The notes: generated by a model not told the origin, from the letters alone. A DNA stretch of 64,000 nucleotides from Gemmatimonadales bacterium (GCA_007695195.1 REEG01000251.1:1-64000), one strand, 5' to 3'; counted from the stretch's first letter, positions 8,914 through 18,608 are shown. Made by a program: numbers and translations.

Positions 8914-9998
8914 GCCTCCGGAGCCGGCGCCGCGGGGTGGGCCGCCCGCGTGAGCCGGTCCCGCACCGCGTCCCACTCCCGGCTCTCCGGAACCGCCTCC
9001 ACCAGAAGTTCGGCGCACCCCGCGTGGTCGGCGGCATGAAGGGCATCGTAGAGTTCGGAGGCGTACGCCCCGGCCGAGGACGGAAGCCGGCGCCCGAAGG
9101 TCACCCCGCTGGGGACCGGAATGCTCCAGGTGACTGCGCCCCAGGGACTCACCGAACCTGCCCCGCCCACCGAGCCTCTCTTCTCTGACGCCCCCGGCGC
9201 CCCCACCGCCCCTTCACCGGGAGGCCCGGACGCCCCCCGGGCCAGTTCACGGAGGACGGAAGCGGAGACAATCCGGAGTCGGGCCCGGGGAGCGTAGTGG
9301 CGAGGCGTCATCCCCGGAGCTGGTCGGGGGGCGTCTTCGGAAGTCGCCGTGGCCGCCAAACGGACGGGCCCCACCACCTCTTCCAGCATGTGCCGGTGGA
9401 TCATCCCCGGTCGGAGCAGGGTGACGCCGTCGCCGGTGACCGCCACCACCGTACTCTCGATCCCCACCTCCGTGCGTCCGGCATCCAGGATCAGGGAGAC
9501 GCCCGCCCCCAGCCCCCGAGCCACCTGCTCGGCGGTGACGGGTGAAACCTCGGTGAACCGGTTCGCACTGGGCGCAGCCAGGGGCCTACCCACGGCACGG
9601 ATCAGCGCCAGCGCCACCGGATGATGGGGCACGCGAAGCCCCACCGTGTCGAGTCCTGCGGTCAGTTCGTCCGGCACCTCGGGAGACCGCCGAACCACCA
9701 GGGTGAGGGGCCCGGGCCAGAACCGAGCCGCCAGCGCCTCCGCCTGGTGGGGCCAATGGGAGGCGTAGCGGCGAGCCTGCTCCCGGTCCGCCACATGGGC
9801 GATGAGGGGGTTGTGGGAAGGGCGGCCCTTGGCGGCGTAGATCCGCGCGATGGCCGCCGGGTTCAGGGCGTCGCCGGCCAGGCCGTAGACCGTCTCAGTG
9901 GGCATCCCCACCAAATCGCCCCGCCGGATCGCCGCCGCCGCCTGGGCGATGGCTTCCGGGTTGGGGCGCTCGGGGTCCACCCGGAGCACGAGGGGCAT
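8877..9998 (-). CDS. tsaC: L-threonylcarbamoyladenylate synthase (TsaC/Sua5)
   Basis: This enzyme makes threonylcarbamoyl-AMP from threonine, bicarbonate and ATP for the tRNA t6A37 modification. The YrdC domain fills the N-terminal 200 residues, with the signature PTETVYGLAGDA near residue 37, a KGRPSHNPL loop and SAN near residue 143. A C-terminal Sua5 domain follows (about residues 255-350), joined by a Gly/Ser/Ala-rich linker, so this is the two-domain Sua5 form of 373 residues. The open frame extends to 10298, but ATG 9998 begins the family's N-terminus and the upstream part is low-complexity Thr/Arg/Pro. The gene is convergent with the hydrolase and overlaps it by 37 bases. Confidence 0.93.
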   Translation of the reverse strand: MPLVLRVDPERPNPEAIAQAAAAIRRGDLVGMPTETVYGLAGDALNPAAIARIYAAKGRPSHNPLIAHVADREQARRYASHWPHQAEALAARFWPGPLTLVVRRSPEVPDELTAGLDTVGLRVPHHPVALALIRAVGRPLAAPSANRFTEVSPVTAEQVARGLGAGVSLILDAGRTEVGIESTVVAVTGDGVTLLRPGMIHRHMLEEVVGPVRLAATATSEDAPRPAPGMTPRHYAPRARLRIVSASVLRELARGASGPPGEGAVGAPGASEKRGSVGGAGSVSPWGAVTWSIPVPSGVTFGRRLPSSAGAYASELYDALHAADHAGCAELLVEAVPESREWDAVRDRLTRAAHPAAPAPEAQSSEPGGSGQP

Positions 9999-10089
9999 GG
10001 GAGGCGGGCTGATGGAAGGGAGAAACAGAACTGGACGCGAATTCCCGGAAGGTAACTGGGTCCGGAAGAGTCGACATGGGTTCTCCCCG

Positions 10090-12231
10090 CTACGGACGAC
10101 TCCGGCGCTGAAGCTCTTCCAGGGCCCGGGAGACGAGTGGGCCGGCGATTCCGCCCTTCCCTCCGCCACCCTTCCCCCCACCCCCACCACCCTTTGCACC
10201 CCCACCACCCTTGGGCGGCCGGTTGGGATCCGGGTCGTTGGGGTTCGGGTCGTTGGAATCCGGATCATCTGGATTCGGGTCGTTCGGGGGAGGGTCACCG
10301 GGAGGGCCGTTCACCGGGGGCGGGGGAGGATCCTGCTCTTCCCCGGTCAGACGCCGTTCCAGATGACCCAGCAGTCGACCCCGGAGCTGCACTGTCGAGT
10401 CCCGGTCCAGACCAGTGCCCCTGGCCAGATCCCGAAGCTCCAGGGAGAGGAATTGTCTGACGGTGAGTTGCTTGAACGCATTCTGCAAGTCAGGGTCGAG
10501 ATTCTGAACATCCAGGATCTCGGCCACCGCTCGGCTCCCCAGGAACGACGGAAGCCGCTCACCCACGGAGCGAGCAAAGAAGTCGGTGTGCGACAGGGGG
10601 ACCGCCACCCCACCCCGTGCTACCTCGGCGGCGGCCCCCGCCATGGCTCGACGGAAGCCGGCGGCCAGTACATCGGTAGGGAGATTCGGCGTCTGGGGGA
10701 GTCCGGTGTCCACCTCCCGGAAGCGGGACTCGTCAATGGAGGGGATGCGCAGGGGTCCGGTGGAGACGGGGCAGCCCCCCTCCAAGCGGAAGCAGGCCGA
10801 AAGGTTGCGGCGCGTCACCAGGAGGTGCGCCGTGTCGATGGGCCGATCCCCGGCTCCGGGCCGACGGCGTCGCTGGACCCAGATGCGGAAGTCCTGGTCC
10901 ACGATGGTGTCGATCTGGTGATTCCGGCCCCACCGCGGCCCCCTGGCGTACATGGGGCCGCCCACCAGAACCGCCTGGGCCGACCTCTCTCCCATGGCCT
11001 CGAGCCGGAGAGGAATCTGCCGGCGCTCCGGTGGGTGAGTCAGGATCCCGTCGGTGGGCACCGCGTGACGGGGATCGGGGCTCACCAGGCGGGAGCGATC
11101 GGCGATGCGCTCCCACCACCCGCCGGGCCGATCCAGATCCAGGACCCAATCCTCTCCCTCGGGCCGATCGGTCAGATTGAAGATATGCCGGGGGCCGTCG
11201 GGGATGAGGATCTCACTCCCCCGGTTGTCGGACCCGGCCAGGGGAACGCCACCCCGCCCCGCCACCTGGCTGAAGACATTGAAGGTGAAGCTGCGGGTCT
11301 CCGGCTCTCCCTCCGGCACCTGCTCGGCGTCGTCGGGAAAGTGCCCCGTATCCAGCGCCGCCTCCACGCAGAGCCCCTCCACCCCCGGCGGGCGCGCCAC
11401 CACGAAGACGAACTCCTGCACGCCCTCGAGCATCCGCAGCCCCTGCACGAAGGTGCGCCGGTTCGTGGGCTCCAGGACCCCGGGGCGGGCCAGCATGAGG
11501 ACGGTGCCCCGATTCGTCCCGGTGTGGTATCCGGTAAGGACCGAATAGAGCTGGTCCATGGTGGTGCTGAACCGCTCGGCCCGCTGCTCCGTGTCGCTGG
11601 TGCCTGCGGTCTGACCCCGGCGATCTTCCTGGCTTGTGCCCCAGGTGTGCTCGAGCTTTCCGGTGGCCTTGATGCCACTCTGCTCGATCCCCGCCTCGAC
11701 CCCGACGCTGGTCTCACTCTTCTCGGTGGTGGTCCGACTCTCGTCGAAGCTCAGGTTCCGAGCCGACCCGGTGAGAACCTCGCCCCCTTCCGTGATGCTC
11801 CGCACCAACTCCCGGTTCTTGGGAGAGAAGTCCAGGATGTGGGGGAGGCGGTCCGGTGCGATCTGGCTCCCCGGCGAGGCGTCGCCCGGATAGAAGGCCA
11901 CATTGAGGAGAGCGCCGTAGCACCCCAGGTACCGCGAGGTGAGGCGGTCCAGCTCCATGAGGGGCTGGTTGTCGAAGAGGATGGTCCCCGTCTCCCCACT
12001 CCGGGGCTCGTAGCCGGTCAGGGAACAGGTGATCTTCACGAAGGTGATGCGCTGGCCGCAGAGCCGTGCCTCCGTCTCCTCGTCCGCCGGCGGCTCGAAG
12101 GCCGAGATGGCCAGCGACGAGCGCCACATGGTGGGGAAGGAGCCGAATCCGGCCACCCCATCCATCATGTCGGGGCTGGCGGCGAGGACCTTCCAGGGAA
12201 TGGCCGAGGGGTTCAGGTTGCCGGCGGGCAT
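10090..12231 (-). CDS. Large protein of unknown function with Asp/Pro/Asn and Gly/Lys-rich tail
   Basis: I do not recognise this 713-residue protein. ATG 12231 is chosen because GGAGGT lies seven bases upstream; the open frame begins earlier at 12351. There is no signal peptide. The body is a mixed alpha/beta region with one striking segment of alternating hydrophobic strands (VLMLARPGVLEP, then VQEFVFVVARPPG), followed by beta-rich and helical parts. The last 110 residues are low-complexity: a short proline run, a tandem of N/D-P-N/D units such as NDPNPDDPDSNDP, then a Gly-rich stretch with evenly spaced lysines (KGGGGAKGGGGGGKGGG), then a short basic helix. The tail could be a flexible or surface-binding linker. 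It has no operon partner. Confidence 0.75.
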   Translation of the reverse strand: MPAGNLNPSAIPWKVLAASPDMMDGVAGFGSFPTMWRSSLAISAFEPPADEETEARLCGQRITFVKITCSLTGYEPRSGETGTILFDNQPLMELDRLTSRYLGCYGALLNVAFYPGDASPGSQIAPDRLPHILDFSPKNRELVRSITEGGEVLTGSARNLSFDESRTTTEKSETSVGVEAGIEQSGIKATGKLEHTWGTSQEDRRGQTAGTSDTEQRAERFSTTMDQLYSVLTGYHTGTNRGTVLMLARPGVLEPTNRRTFVQGLRMLEGVQEFVFVVARPPGVEGLCVEAALDTGHFPDDAEQVPEGEPETRSFTFNVFSQVAGRGGVPLAGSDNRGSEILIPDGPRHIFNLTDRPEGEDWVLDLDRPGGWWERIADRSRLVSPDPRHAVPTDGILTHPPERRQIPLRLEAMGERSAQAVLVGGPMYARGPRWGRNHQIDTIVDQDFRIWVQRRRRPGAGDRPIDTAHLLVTRRNLSACFRLEGGCPVSTGPLRIPSIDESRFREVDTGLPQTPNLPTDVLAAGFRRAMAGAAAEVARGGVAVPLSHTDFFARSVGERLPSFLGSRAVAEILDVQNLDPDLQNAFKQLTVRQFLSLELRDLARGTGLDRDSTVQLRGRLLGHLERRLTGEEQDPPPPPVNGPPGDPPPNDPNPDDPDSNDPNPNDPDPNRPPKGGGGAKGGGGGGKGGGGKGGIAGPLVSRALEELQRRSRP

Positions 12232-12383
12232 GGCCCCACCTCCCATGCATGGGACACGGGGGCGGCCGCCCGGACCGGAACCCGGGCAGGGGAAGGGTCC
12301 GGCCCCCTGTTTGCGAGTATGAAGCAAAGGTAGGGGCCGGACTTTCGGCAATGCAAGGATTTTGTAATTGTGTGGCCGGCGGC

Positions 12384-14297
12384 TTATCGCCGGGGGCCCA
12401 AGGGCGGCCCCTGGGGCTCCAGCGTCCGGACGACTCGCCCTGTCTCCAGATCCATGATGTGGATCGGACCCCAGTAGATGTGGTCGCCCAGGTGATGGTG
12501 GTGCTGCTCCCCGGGGGTATCCCGGAGATGGGCAGCGAAGCGGAGGGCATAGGGGTCGGCCACTCGCAGGTCCACCTCGTACCCCAGGTCCGCCATGGAG
12601 GCGATGGTGGTGACGCTCATGGGATTGGTCCCTCCCGAGATGAACCCCGTCATCAACTCATTCTGGAACACCGACTGGCGCCAATGGCTGTCCCGAGTGC
12701 CCCGCTCTCCCAGCTCATTCTCCACCGGGACGGGCTCGCCACCGGTGTAGGTGTCGCCCCCGATGGTTCCGAACGCTCCGATGGCCAGGGCTCCGGCGAA
12801 GTGGGTGTCCGCCCCCCGGCCCAGTAGAAGAGAGGGATTTCGCAGGAGGTCGAAGCGCTGAGGACCCCAGAGGGTCCCGAACCCCAGAACGTGTCCGATC
12901 TCGTGGATGATGACGTCCCGAAGCGTCCCGTTCTCGAGCATGCTTCCGATGCGAGCGCTATTGATCTGCACCAGACCCAGTGCCGGAAGACCGCCATCGA
13001 TTCGGACGGCGCAGGGCCCGGCCTGGCCCAGTACGTTGGGGTTTCCGAGATCCATGACCGTGACCAGGATGAGGACGTCGTCCACATCCCGATCCAGCGC
13101 CGGCGCGTTGCTCCCGCAGCGTCCGGCGTCCAGTTGCAGTCGACCGGCAGGTAGATCTCCGACGATCACTTCCTCCCAGCGTCGCGCCGCAGCCTCGAAC
13201 TCGGCCCGGTACCGCGGGTCCACATCGGTGAGATACAGGTACTCAACGGTGAATCGGCTCGCCGGCGGATCCATTCCCCCTTGAGCCGAGAAGGTCACCT
13301 GGGACAGGCCGGGGAGGATGGCCGTAAGGGTCTGATCTTCCAGCTCGGGGCCCAGGGTCCAGGTCGTGTGCACCCGCCCCACTCCGTCACTCAGCCCCTC
13401 GGACGGAAAGACGGTACCGCTCCCAGGAGACGGCGTGAACTGGACCGCGACTCCAGGTACGGGATTGCCGTGGATGTCCCGGACCTCCACCTCGATGGGT
13501 CGAAAGAGAGCCTCGCCGAAGGGGCCCGCCTGACCGTCTCCTGCCACCTTCGCCAGCGTGGCGGGCCCGGCGGGGCGCGCCTCAGCGGTGATGGTGAAGG
13601 GGGCGGGCACCTGTCCCGTCATCCGGAGGGTCTGGATGCCGGCCCTGGGCCCCAGCCTCCAGATCCCGGGAGAGGCCCGGCCGTCCTGGTCCGTGAACGT
13701 TACGGGCGTCTCTATCTCCCCTGAGCCCTCATCCGGCTGGAACTGGACCAGAAGCCCGGGCACAGGGTTTCCGAAGATGTCGGAGATGCGTACCTGCGGT
13801 GACTCCGGCAGAGGGGTAACCACCTCTCCTATCTGGTCGGTCCCGGCCTCGGGGGAGATCTGGGCAGGCATCCCGGGGTTCGCTCGGACCTCGACACGCA
13901 CCGGGGATAACTCTCCAATCCGGGCCGTCAGGATATTCGCGCCCACGGCGACCCCCAATGTCCAGCGGTCCACCTGCACCATGCCCGACTCATCGCTTCG
14001 CACCGTACCCGGCGACACGTTCCCACCACCGGCCTCCACCTGAAGCTCCACCGGAACGCCTGGAACGGCATTGCCGCGCTCGTCCACCACGCGGAGTGTG
14101 AGACCTGGGGACACCGTCGACCCCACCGTGCCTTCGGAGGGTGGCGGCGCGGTGAGTTCGAGCTCAGCCGCCGGGGGAAATAGAAGGGGGGCGCCGTCGT
14201 CGCACGAAGCGAGAGTGAGGAACAGGGCCGCCACGACGGCGGTGAGAATCAGATCACGTGGGACGCGATGGAATCGCGGAGAAGCTGGTACGTTCAT
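12384..14297 (-). CDS. Lipoprotein with invasin-like domains and a leishmanolysin-type metalloprotease domain
   Basis: The protein has about 637 residues and a lipoprotein signal (LTLASC). Three consecutive invasin/BIG_1-like domains cover roughly residues 45-345, each with a signature like DERGNAVPGVPV or DIFGNPVPGLLV. The C-terminal half is a metzincin with HEIGHVLGFGTLW as zinc site. Downstream is a third-ligand candidate in DSHWRQSVFQNELMTG, and NPMSVTTIASM forms a Met-turn. This arrangement is that of peptidase family M8 (leishmanolysin-like). It is probably an outer-membrane or surface protease held out by Ig-like stalks. The ATG at 14297 overlaps the stop of the upstream gene (ATGA), so translation is likely coupled. 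A histidine cluster GEQHHHHLGDH lies near the C-terminus. Confidence 0.88.
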   Translation of the reverse strand: MNVPASPRFHRVPRDLILTAVVAALFLTLASCDDGAPLLFPPAAELELTAPPPSEGTVGSTVSPGLTLRVVDERGNAVPGVPVELQVEAGGGNVSPGTVRSDESGMVQVDRWTLGVAVGANILTARIGELSPVRVEVRANPGMPAQISPEAGTDQIGEVVTPLPESPQVRISDIFGNPVPGLLVQFQPDEGSGEIETPVTFTDQDGRASPGIWRLGPRAGIQTLRMTGQVPAPFTITAEARPAGPATLAKVAGDGQAGPFGEALFRPIEVEVRDIHGNPVPGVAVQFTPSPGSGTVFPSEGLSDGVGRVHTTWTLGPELEDQTLTAILPGLSQVTFSAQGGMDPPASRFTVEYLYLTDVDPRYRAEFEAAARRWEEVIVGDLPAGRLQLDAGRCGSNAPALDRDVDDVLILVTVMDLGNPNVLGQAGPCAVRIDGGLPALGLVQINSARIGSMLENGTLRDVIIHEIGHVLGFGTLWGPQRFDLLRNPSLLLGRGADTHFAGALAIGAFGTIGGDTYTGGEPVPVENELGERGTRDSHWRQSVFQNELMTGFISGGTNPMSVTTIASMADLGYEVDLRVADPYALRFAAHLRDTPGEQHHHHLGDHIYWGPIHIMDLETGRVVRTLEPQGPPLGPRR

Positions 14298-14845
14298 AGC
14301 CCGATCCCCACTGACAGTCGATGCCCGGTCACCGTAGACGCCTGGATGATCCCTTCCCCATCCAGACGCCCCGCCCACACGGCGAAGGTTACGCCCAGGG
14401 CCCCGATGGGGAGCTCAACCCTCGCCGACACGGCGCCGTAGCCCCCAAGGAAGTCCCGGTCGAAGCCGACATCCAGCCGTTCGAGATAGTAGGCGGGGCC
14501 GCCGTGCACGTCGATGCGAATGCGATCCACTTCCGCGACCCCCACCGACGGCCCACCGGCCACCAGCACCGATTCGAAGTCGTTTCCGTAGCCGTACTGA
14601 CCCAGGACGAGCCCACCCCAACGTCCGCGGCGCATTCCCGCCTCCAGCCCACCGAAAGGGTGGAGGCCATCGCCGGCAAGGCCGCTGACTCCGCCCATGA
14701 CCATGAGGTGCGGATGGAGGCCGACCGCGACGGAGTCCGCGGAAGCCACAGATCCGGTCGGTTCGGCCGCGCCCAGGGAGCTGGACAGAGGCCCCATCAA
14801 CATCAGGGCCGCCAGGAGGATGGGACCAACAACCAGGGTCGGCAT
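14294..14845 (-). CDS. Small exported, probably outer-membrane beta-barrel, protein
   Basis: The 183-residue product begins with a signal peptide (PTLVVGPILLAALMLMGPLSS). The remainder alternates polar and hydrophobic residues with many glycines and aromatic girdle residues (YGYGNDFESVLVAGG, PAYYLERLDVG). It ends in a strand finishing with hydrophobic residues (SVGIGL), as in small eight-stranded barrels. ATG 14845 has GAGGTG nine bases upstream; the longer frame would run into the acylase gene. It is coupled by a four-base ATGA overlap to the M8-type lipoprotein, which it may help to anchor or export. I recognise no family. Confidence 0.65.
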   Translation of the reverse strand: MPTLVVGPILLAALMLMGPLSSSLGAAEPTGSVASADSVAVGLHPHLMVMGGVSGLAGDGLHPFGGLEAGMRRGRWGGLVLGQYGYGNDFESVLVAGGPSVGVAEVDRIRIDVHGGPAYYLERLDVGFDRDFLGGYGAVSARVELPIGALGVTFAVWAGRLDGEGIIQASTVTGHRLSVGIGL

Positions 14846-14999
14846 GACCCGCCACCTCAAGATGGATGGAGGCATGGAACCCGGGATTGGAGGAGGACGA
14901 AGGGAGACCCTGGACACTCGCATCAACGGGAGTATCGGTTCAAAGGACATGCCCTTGAGACCGAATGGGCCCTGGGAACCACTCCTTGGGGAAATCCTG

Positions 15000-17399
15000 T
15001 CAGGGAACCAGCCGGAGTCGGTGCTCTGCGGGACCCGACACCAGCCCCCCCCCGCCCCCCTCCACCCATGACCTGTGGCCGCCCTGGTACCAAGGCGATA
15101 GGAAGTGCCCGCTCTGGCCGCCGGGCACGTCCAGGATCGCCTGCTCCGGGTGACCGGGACGGCCCACGAAGCGGAGGCTCTGGCCATAGGTGGGGGTCTG
15201 GGCCCGTACCGCACCGGCCCACCCGGGGAGAGGATCCCGGGGCATGTCCAGGAACCGCGCCAGGAGGGGCACGGCGCCGGAGATGGGGTGGGCGATGGCG
15301 GCCCGGTTGTCCTGGCCCCAGGGGACCTCCGGGCCTCCCGCCTCAATGACAGCCTCCCTCAGGACGTGGGTGAGGTACGACTCCCATGAGTCCACGTCAC
15401 GGCCGTCCACCGCCCGTGGCAGGAGGTGCTCCGGGCGTTCTTCCAGGAGGCGGAAGGCCGCCTCGTGGGCCAGAAGCCAGGTGTAGCGAAAGCCCGGAAC
15501 CTCCTCCACCACAGGCGCCAGGAGGGGAGCCAGCGCGGCGTCCCGGAGCGCGCGGCGGGCAATCTCCAACGTCCGGAAGGGAACCGACCCGGCGTTGGCC
15601 CGGCCGTCCCACTGATCCGCCTGCGTCCGGATTCGTGCCAGCACCGAATCGGACGGGTTCTCCGGAATCAGATCCAGGACGAGCCTCCGGACCTCTTCAT
15701 GCTCCAGACTGTGGGTGTCCAGTTGGTACTGGTGATGGAGCTCCTCGTCGGGTCGAGCGTCCCGGTCCAGGAGCTGGTGGATCCGGGTGGCCCGGGTGGG
15801 GGAAAGCCAGATGCCCGAGAGGGTGCGGCTCTCGTCCAGCGGTGCAAAGCGGTGGTTCGCCGTAACCACGACGCCGCCGAGGGAATCCACCACCAGGGGA
15901 CGCTCAGCTTCAGGTCGAGGACCGGGCCACGCCACCTCGTCCCTTTCGGCACCCACAGGTCGGCGTCCGTCCGTCCCCTCCCTGCCGGGAAGAACGCCCG
16001 CCACCCCCCACAGGACCCGGCCTCCGGCGTCTCCCGCCACCACCGCAAGCGACGGTCCGCCGATGGTCCTGAGGATGCCCGCGACCTCGTGGACGTCCCT
16101 GGCCTCGGGGAGTCCCAGGTGCTCCAGGGTCAGCCCACCCGCATCGAACGCAGGAGATCGAAGGGCCAGGGGCACGCCGTCGGGGGTTACACGGATCACC
16201 GGACCCCACCGGGTGCTGCGCCGCTCCAGCGGAACGGTCCGGCCTCCCGCTACCCGGAGCGTATCATGGCGAAGCTGGAACGACTCCCACCCCTCGGGGA
16301 CCCGGTAGCGGGTGGGGTCGCTGGGGTCCACCTCCACCTCCACCAGGTCGGTCTGGTCCACCATGGCGGCGGTGGGGCTCCATGCCACCCGGTCCGTCAT
16401 CCCCACAAAGAACCCCGGAACGCCGGGGAGCGTTACCCCCCGGACCGAGCCTCCCGCCGAGGGCGCATGCATCTCGGCGCGGTACCAGATGGCCGGGACC
16501 TGCAGGGGAAGGTGGGGATCTCCGGCCACCAGCGCCGCCCCACCCGTCCAGCCCGCACCCTCTGCCGCTCCCACGCCCCTGGCCACACCCACCGCCCAGG
16601 CGTTGGAGCCCCCCGGGAGGTCTCCGTACACCCGGATGGCACCCCGCACCGAGCGGAGGTCCACCGACCGGTCCCGGAGATCCAGCACCTGGGACGACGG
16701 CACCGCCAGGATCGGAAGCTCGGTGAGGGGCAGGGGCGTGGCCCCGGGGTGATCCCAGCGCGAGATCTCCGGCGACAGGAAGGCCGCCACCGCAGGCGGC
16801 AGGAGCCGATACAGCTCCCGAAGATGGACCTGCTCCCGGTAGTGGGTGGCGAGGCCGTGGTAGAAGAAGAGGTAGGTCAGGAGAGCGTCCTCGGCGGACC
16901 AGGGCTCCGGTGTTGTCCGGAGGAGGAGGTATTCGGGAGGGGGCCGGCGCAGCGACGCCAGCCCGGCGTTCACCCCCTCCACATACCCGTCCAGCGCCCC
17001 TCGATGGACGGAAGGGAGGGCCGCCAGATGGCGGAAGGCGGCATCTGCATATCCGTACGCCCGCATCTCCCGGTCCGACCCGAGGGCCGGCTCGCCCACC
17101 AGTTCGGCCAGGGTCCCCCCCATGAGGCGGCGGACCAGATCCATCTGGAAGAAGCGGTCCTGCCCGTGGGCGAACCCCAATGCCCGGTACCCGTCTTCAG
17201 CCGACTCGGCCCGGATCACGGCGATGCCCAGCGAGTCCCGCTCCAGCCACGCCGGAGCCGCCAGCCCTGCCAGCCGCGCCTCACCATCCAGGGCCGGAAG
17301 GGACCCGCGCACCAGAACGAAGAGGGCCACGCCTGCCACCAGCGCCGCCACCAACCCGCCGCCCAGGATGATGCCCAGCGCCCACCGGATCCGGTTCAT
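15000..17399 (-). CDS. Penicillin acylase family (Ntn-hydrolase) protein
   Basis: The 800-residue protein is a periplasmic N-terminal-nucleophile amidase of the S45 type, made as a precursor that cleaves itself. One N-terminal membrane or signal helix spans residues 5-30. The alpha chain carries GYRALGFAHGQDRFFQMD, a family hallmark. The beta chain begins at Ser265 within GGSNAWAV, where cleavage between Gly264 and Ser265 would create the nucleophile. Known relatives hydrolyse penicillins, cephalosporins or acyl-homoserine lactones, and the substrate here is not readable. The start at 17399 overlaps the stop of the SDR gene (TGATG), indicating a two-gene operon. Confidence 0.93.
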   Translation of the reverse strand: MNRIRWALGIILGGGLVAALVAGVALFVLVRGSLPALDGEARLAGLAAPAWLERDSLGIAVIRAESAEDGYRALGFAHGQDRFFQMDLVRRLMGGTLAELVGEPALGSDREMRAYGYADAAFRHLAALPSVHRGALDGYVEGVNAGLASLRRPPPEYLLLRTTPEPWSAEDALLTYLFFYHGLATHYREQVHLRELYRLLPPAVAAFLSPEISRWDHPGATPLPLTELPILAVPSSQVLDLRDRSVDLRSVRGAIRVYGDLPGGSNAWAVGVARGVGAAEGAGWTGGAALVAGDPHLPLQVPAIWYRAEMHAPSAGGSVRGVTLPGVPGFFVGMTDRVAWSPTAAMVDQTDLVEVEVDPSDPTRYRVPEGWESFQLRHDTLRVAGGRTVPLERRSTRWGPVIRVTPDGVPLALRSPAFDAGGLTLEHLGLPEARDVHEVAGILRTIGGPSLAVVAGDAGGRVLWGVAGVLPGREGTDGRRPVGAERDEVAWPGPRPEAERPLVVDSLGGVVVTANHRFAPLDESRTLSGIWLSPTRATRIHQLLDRDARPDEELHHQYQLDTHSLEHEEVRRLVLDLIPENPSDSVLARIRTQADQWDGRANAGSVPFRTLEIARRALRDAALAPLLAPVVEEVPGFRYTWLLAHEAAFRLLEERPEHLLPRAVDGRDVDSWESYLTHVLREAVIEAGGPEVPWGQDNRAAIAHPISGAVPLLARFLDMPRDPLPGWAGAVRAQTPTYGQSLRFVGRPGHPEQAILDVPGGQSGHFLSPWYQGGHRSWVEGGGGGLVSGPAEHRLRLVP

Positions 17400-18223
17400 C
17401 ACGGGGCCGCCCCTTCCTCCCTTCCCCGAAAGTCCCGCATGGTCCGGTAGATTCCCAGGCCATCTCCCACCACCCGGTCGAACACCCGCACCGGGAGCAG
17501 CCCGCGGAGGAGCGGGACCAGAGCCACGATCCTGGGAAGGTGCACGAAGACCCGGTCCTTTTGGATGGCGCGGACGACGGCCCGGGTGACGCGCTCGGGC
17601 CGGAGGATGGGAAGGAAGGGCGAGCGGACACCGGCGAACATGCCCGTGTCGATGTAGTAGGGCAGGACGGTGGTGACCCGGACCCCCGTCCCACCCCGCT
17701 CCAGTTCGATGCGGAGGGAATCGGACCACCCCACCATGGCCCACTTGCTGGCGCAGTACACCGACATGCGGGGGTTGGAGAGGAGGCCTGCCGCGGAGGC
17801 GATGTTCACGATGTGCCCCCGACCCCGCTCCACCATCCCCGGGAGGAGTTCCAGCGCCAGGTGCATGGGGGCCAGGGCGTTCACCTCCAGGGTCCGACGG
17901 ATGTCGTCGTGGGTATGCTGGGTGAAGTCCCGGCCCACCACGATCCCGGCGTTGTTCACCAGGATATCCACCTGGATCCCGGCGGCGTCCATCTCCTGCA
18001 CCGTCGCCTGGACCGCCTCCAGGTCGGTGATGTCCAGCTTGAAGGGATGGATCTGGCGGCCCGCCCCAGCCAGGGATCGGGCAGCCCGGTCCAGAGCGTC
18101 ACCGTCCCGGTCCCAGATGACCAGACGGGATGCCCCTCGGTCCAGGAGGCGCTGCCCCACGCCGAGACCGATCCCCGATGCCCCTCCGGTGATGAGTGCC
18201 GTGCTGTCCTGGATCCGGCTCAT
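17399..18223 (-). CDS. SDR-family NAD(P)-dependent oxidoreductase
   Basis: This is a classical short-chain dehydrogenase/reductase of about 274 residues. The nucleotide-binding motif TGGASGIG lies near residue 13, the NNAG motif in the central sheet, and the catalytic YCASK follows a conserved Ser in NIASAAG. The long hydrophobic C-terminal region (VALVPLLRGLLPVRVFD) resembles membrane-associated SDRs acting on lipids or retinol-like substrates. The start at 18223 places the Rossmann motif at the usual distance, and the 23 upstream codons are Pro-rich. The stop codon overlaps the start of the acylase gene. The actual substrate is unknown. Confidence 0.92.
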   Translation of the reverse strand: MSRIQDSTALITGGASGIGLGVGQRLLDRGASRLVIWDRDGDALDRAARSLAGAGRQIHPFKLDITDLEAVQATVQEMDAAGIQVDILVNNAGIVVGRDFTQHTHDDIRRTLEVNALAPMHLALELLPGMVERGRGHIVNIASAAGLLSNPRMSVYCASKWAMVGWSDSLRIELERGGTGVRVTTVLPYYIDTGMFAGVRSPFLPILRPERVTRAVVRAIQKDRVFVHLPRIVALVPLLRGLLPVRVFDRVVGDGLGIYRTMRDFRGREEGAAP

Positions 18224-18608
18224 GACCCTGGGGATGGGAGGCACGGGAGGTGGCGGCGATCCGCGTTGCCGCTGGGAATGGGATCGGTGCATGTTGACGT
18301 GACCCGCCCAACTTGGATGTGGCGAGCGGTGGGGGCAAGCATGTCCGGCGCGACGATGGGGACGGGCATGATTTCACGCTGCCCTCCCGCCTCGTCCCAG
18401 GGTCCGGTCCAGACCCCGGCGGCGAATCTGGTTGCCGCCCCCGGGGAGCGGATCTACCTTGCCCGGCATCGTTCAATGGAAGATCCCGACGATGCGGTCG
18501 TGTCCGCAGCCCGCCTCGCCCCCCCCGAGGGTCGGGGCGAGACCGGCGCGAGTAATCACGCGGCGCTCAGGATCGGGCCCCGGCTTCCCCCCGTACGCGG
18601 ACCACAAC
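18224..18608. other. Divergent intergenic region between SDR and DUF305 genes
   Basis: About 385 bases lie between the divergent SDR and DUF305 starts. The only specific signal I can support is a rightward sigma70-like promoter at 18432-18460. No credible small gene was seen. Confidence 0.5.
18432..18460 (+). promoter_or_regulatory. Candidate sigma70-type promoter for the DUF305 operon
   Basis: TTGCCG at 18432-18437 and TACCTT at 18455-18460 are separated by exactly 17 bases. The site points toward the DUF305 gene and would give a leader of about 140 bases. Both boxes are only partial matches to the housekeeping consensus. Confidence 0.4.

Noticed and set aside
10201-10300. Direct repeats GGGTCGTT as a non-coding repeat array or CRISPR
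   Set aside because: They are codons for the Asn/Asp-Pro tract at the end of the unknown reverse-strand protein, with no spacers.
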